Below are positions 13,107 to 13,724 of a DNA stretch of 13,724 nt, piece after piece. The stretch is from the NCBI GenBank assembly GCA_002422345.1, contig DIUL01000146.1, positions 1 through 13,724 of the forward strand. Direction: 5' to 3'. This DNA comes from Acetobacteraceae bacterium UBA6159 (lineage in GTDB: Bacteria; Pseudomonadota; Alphaproteobacteria; Acetobacterales; Acetobacteraceae). Made by a program: the position numbers and the translations under genes. The notes under the pieces are model-generated. The model searched no databases and was not told where the DNA came from. It saw nothing but the letters and a program-made list of their open reading frames with translations. How positions within the stretch are numbered: the stretch's first letter is position 1; each line of letters starts with the position of its first letter.

Positions 13107-13724
13107 TCAGAACGTGACGACGGAGCGGATCGACTCACCTTTCCGCATCAGTTCGAAGCCTTCATTGATCTGCTCGAACGGCAGGACATGGGTAATCAGG
13201 TCGTCGATGTTGATTTTCTTCTCCATGTACCAATCAACGATCCGGGGCACATCCGTCCGTCCGCGCGCGCCGCCGAAGGCCGTGCCCATCCAGGTCCGCC
13301 CCGTCACCAACTGGAACGGACGGGTGGAAATTTCCTGCCCCGCGCCGGCGACGCCGATGATGATCGACTTGCCCCAGCCGCGATGGGCGCATTCCAGCGC
13401 CTGGCGCATCACCTTCACGTTGCCGATGCACTCGAAGGAGTAATCCGCGCCGCCCTTGGTCAGGTCGACGAGATAGGGGACCAGGTCGCCCTCGACCTCG
13501 CTCGGGTTGACGAAATGGGTCATGCCGAAGCGTTCCGCGATCGCCTTGCGGGCCGGGTTCAGGTCCACGCCGACGATCTGCTCCGCGCCCACCATTCGCA
13601 GGCCCTGGATCACGTTCAGCCCGATGCCGCCCAACCCGAACACGACGGCGCGCGCCCCGGCCTCCACCTTCGCGGTGTTCATCACCGCGCCGAGGCCCGT
13701 GGTCACGCCGCAGCCGATGTAGCA
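13107..13724 (-). CDS. frmA: S-(hydroxymethyl)glutathione dehydrogenase / class III alcohol dehydrogenase, N-terminus beyond the window
   Basis: The last 205 codons of a zinc-dependent medium-chain dehydrogenase; the frame is open to the right edge. It begins CYIGCGVTTGLGAV, where the Cys in GCG is a catalytic zinc ligand. The Rossmann motif VFGLGGIGLNVIQG with the NAD-selecting Asp (GVDLNPARK) follows. FECIGN, then the class III pattern TAFGGARGRTDVPRIVDWYM, NIDDLITHVLPFEQINEGF and KGESIRSVVTF close the protein. The enzyme oxidises the glutathione-formaldehyde adduct to S-formylglutathione in the cytoplasm, part of formaldehyde detoxification. It converges with the outer-membrane gene across a hairpin; its partner esterase gene (frmB/fghA) is not visible. 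Confidence 0.9.
   Translation of the reverse strand, partial: CYIGCGVTTGLGAVMNTAKVEAGARAVVFGLGGIGLNVIQGLRMVGAEQIVGVDLNPARKAIAERFGMTHFVNPSEVEGDLVPYLVDLTKGGADYSFECIGNVKVMRQALECAHRGWGKSIIIGVAGAGQEISTRPFQLVTGRTWMGTAFGGARGRTDVPRIVDWYMEKKINIDDLITHVLPFEQINEGFELMRKGESIRSVVTF

Overview
The window joins two kinds of DNA. Bases 1 to about 10060 look like the right-hand part of an integrative mobile element, in which every credible gene lies on the minus strand. Bases 10061-13724 look like ordinary GC-rich chromosome. The junction at 10013-10060 is the 3' part of a tRNA-Lys(CTT) gene: anticodon loop, complete T-arm, 3' acceptor strand and CCA, with no 5' half. This is what a tyrosine recombinase leaves on the far side of an element inserted into a tRNA 3' end. 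The intact tRNA and the other end of the element should lie to the left of the window. The chromosomal genes (class III formaldehyde dehydrogenase, CaiB/BaiF protein, small EF-hand protein, C-terminal-Phe outer-membrane protein) and the high GC content suggest an alphaproteobacterium, possibly Acetobacteraceae. That placement is an inference.

Element, read leftwards from the junction: (a) a tyrosine integrase (8551-9849) with two tandem 11-bp repeats just upstream of its start; (b) a hicB-hicA toxin-antitoxin pair (7989-8398) with its own intrinsic terminator; (c) a two-gene operon of a PstS-like periplasmic binding protein (6972-7790) and a membrane-anchored PAS-GGDEF-EAL protein (4773-6965) in which both the cyclase and phosphodiesterase signatures are intact; (d) a stretch of about 550 bases without a convincing gene; (e) a small AlpA-type regulator (4007-4222); (f) about 450 non-coding bases (3558-4006) rich in direct and inverted repeats, a candidate origin or oriT plus an operator; (g) a transfer-like operon: an unrecognised 125-aa protein (3180-3557), a VirD4/TraD-like ATPase of about 728 aa with no visible transmembrane segment (1022-3208), a 58-aa membrane protein (820-996), and a replication-relaxation-family protein running off the left edge (below 1 to 659).

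The likely logic is that AlpA and the integrase control excision and integration, and the 125-aa protein/ATPase/membrane protein/replication-relaxation set processes and moves the DNA. HicBA stabilises the element, and the binding-protein/c-di-GMP operon is cargo that could change the host's biofilm or motility behaviour in response to a periplasmic ligand.

Chromosome: a CaiB/BaiF-family protein (10156-11589) with Glu where the catalytic Asp is expected; convergent to it a secreted EF-hand protein (11624-11956); a divergent intergenic region with three copies of CCACATGGA; a 12-codon leader ORF overlapping a TTG-started outer-membrane protein (12252-13067); a hairpin between convergent genes; and the C-terminal part of an S-(hydroxymethyl)glutathione dehydrogenase (13107 to the right edge).
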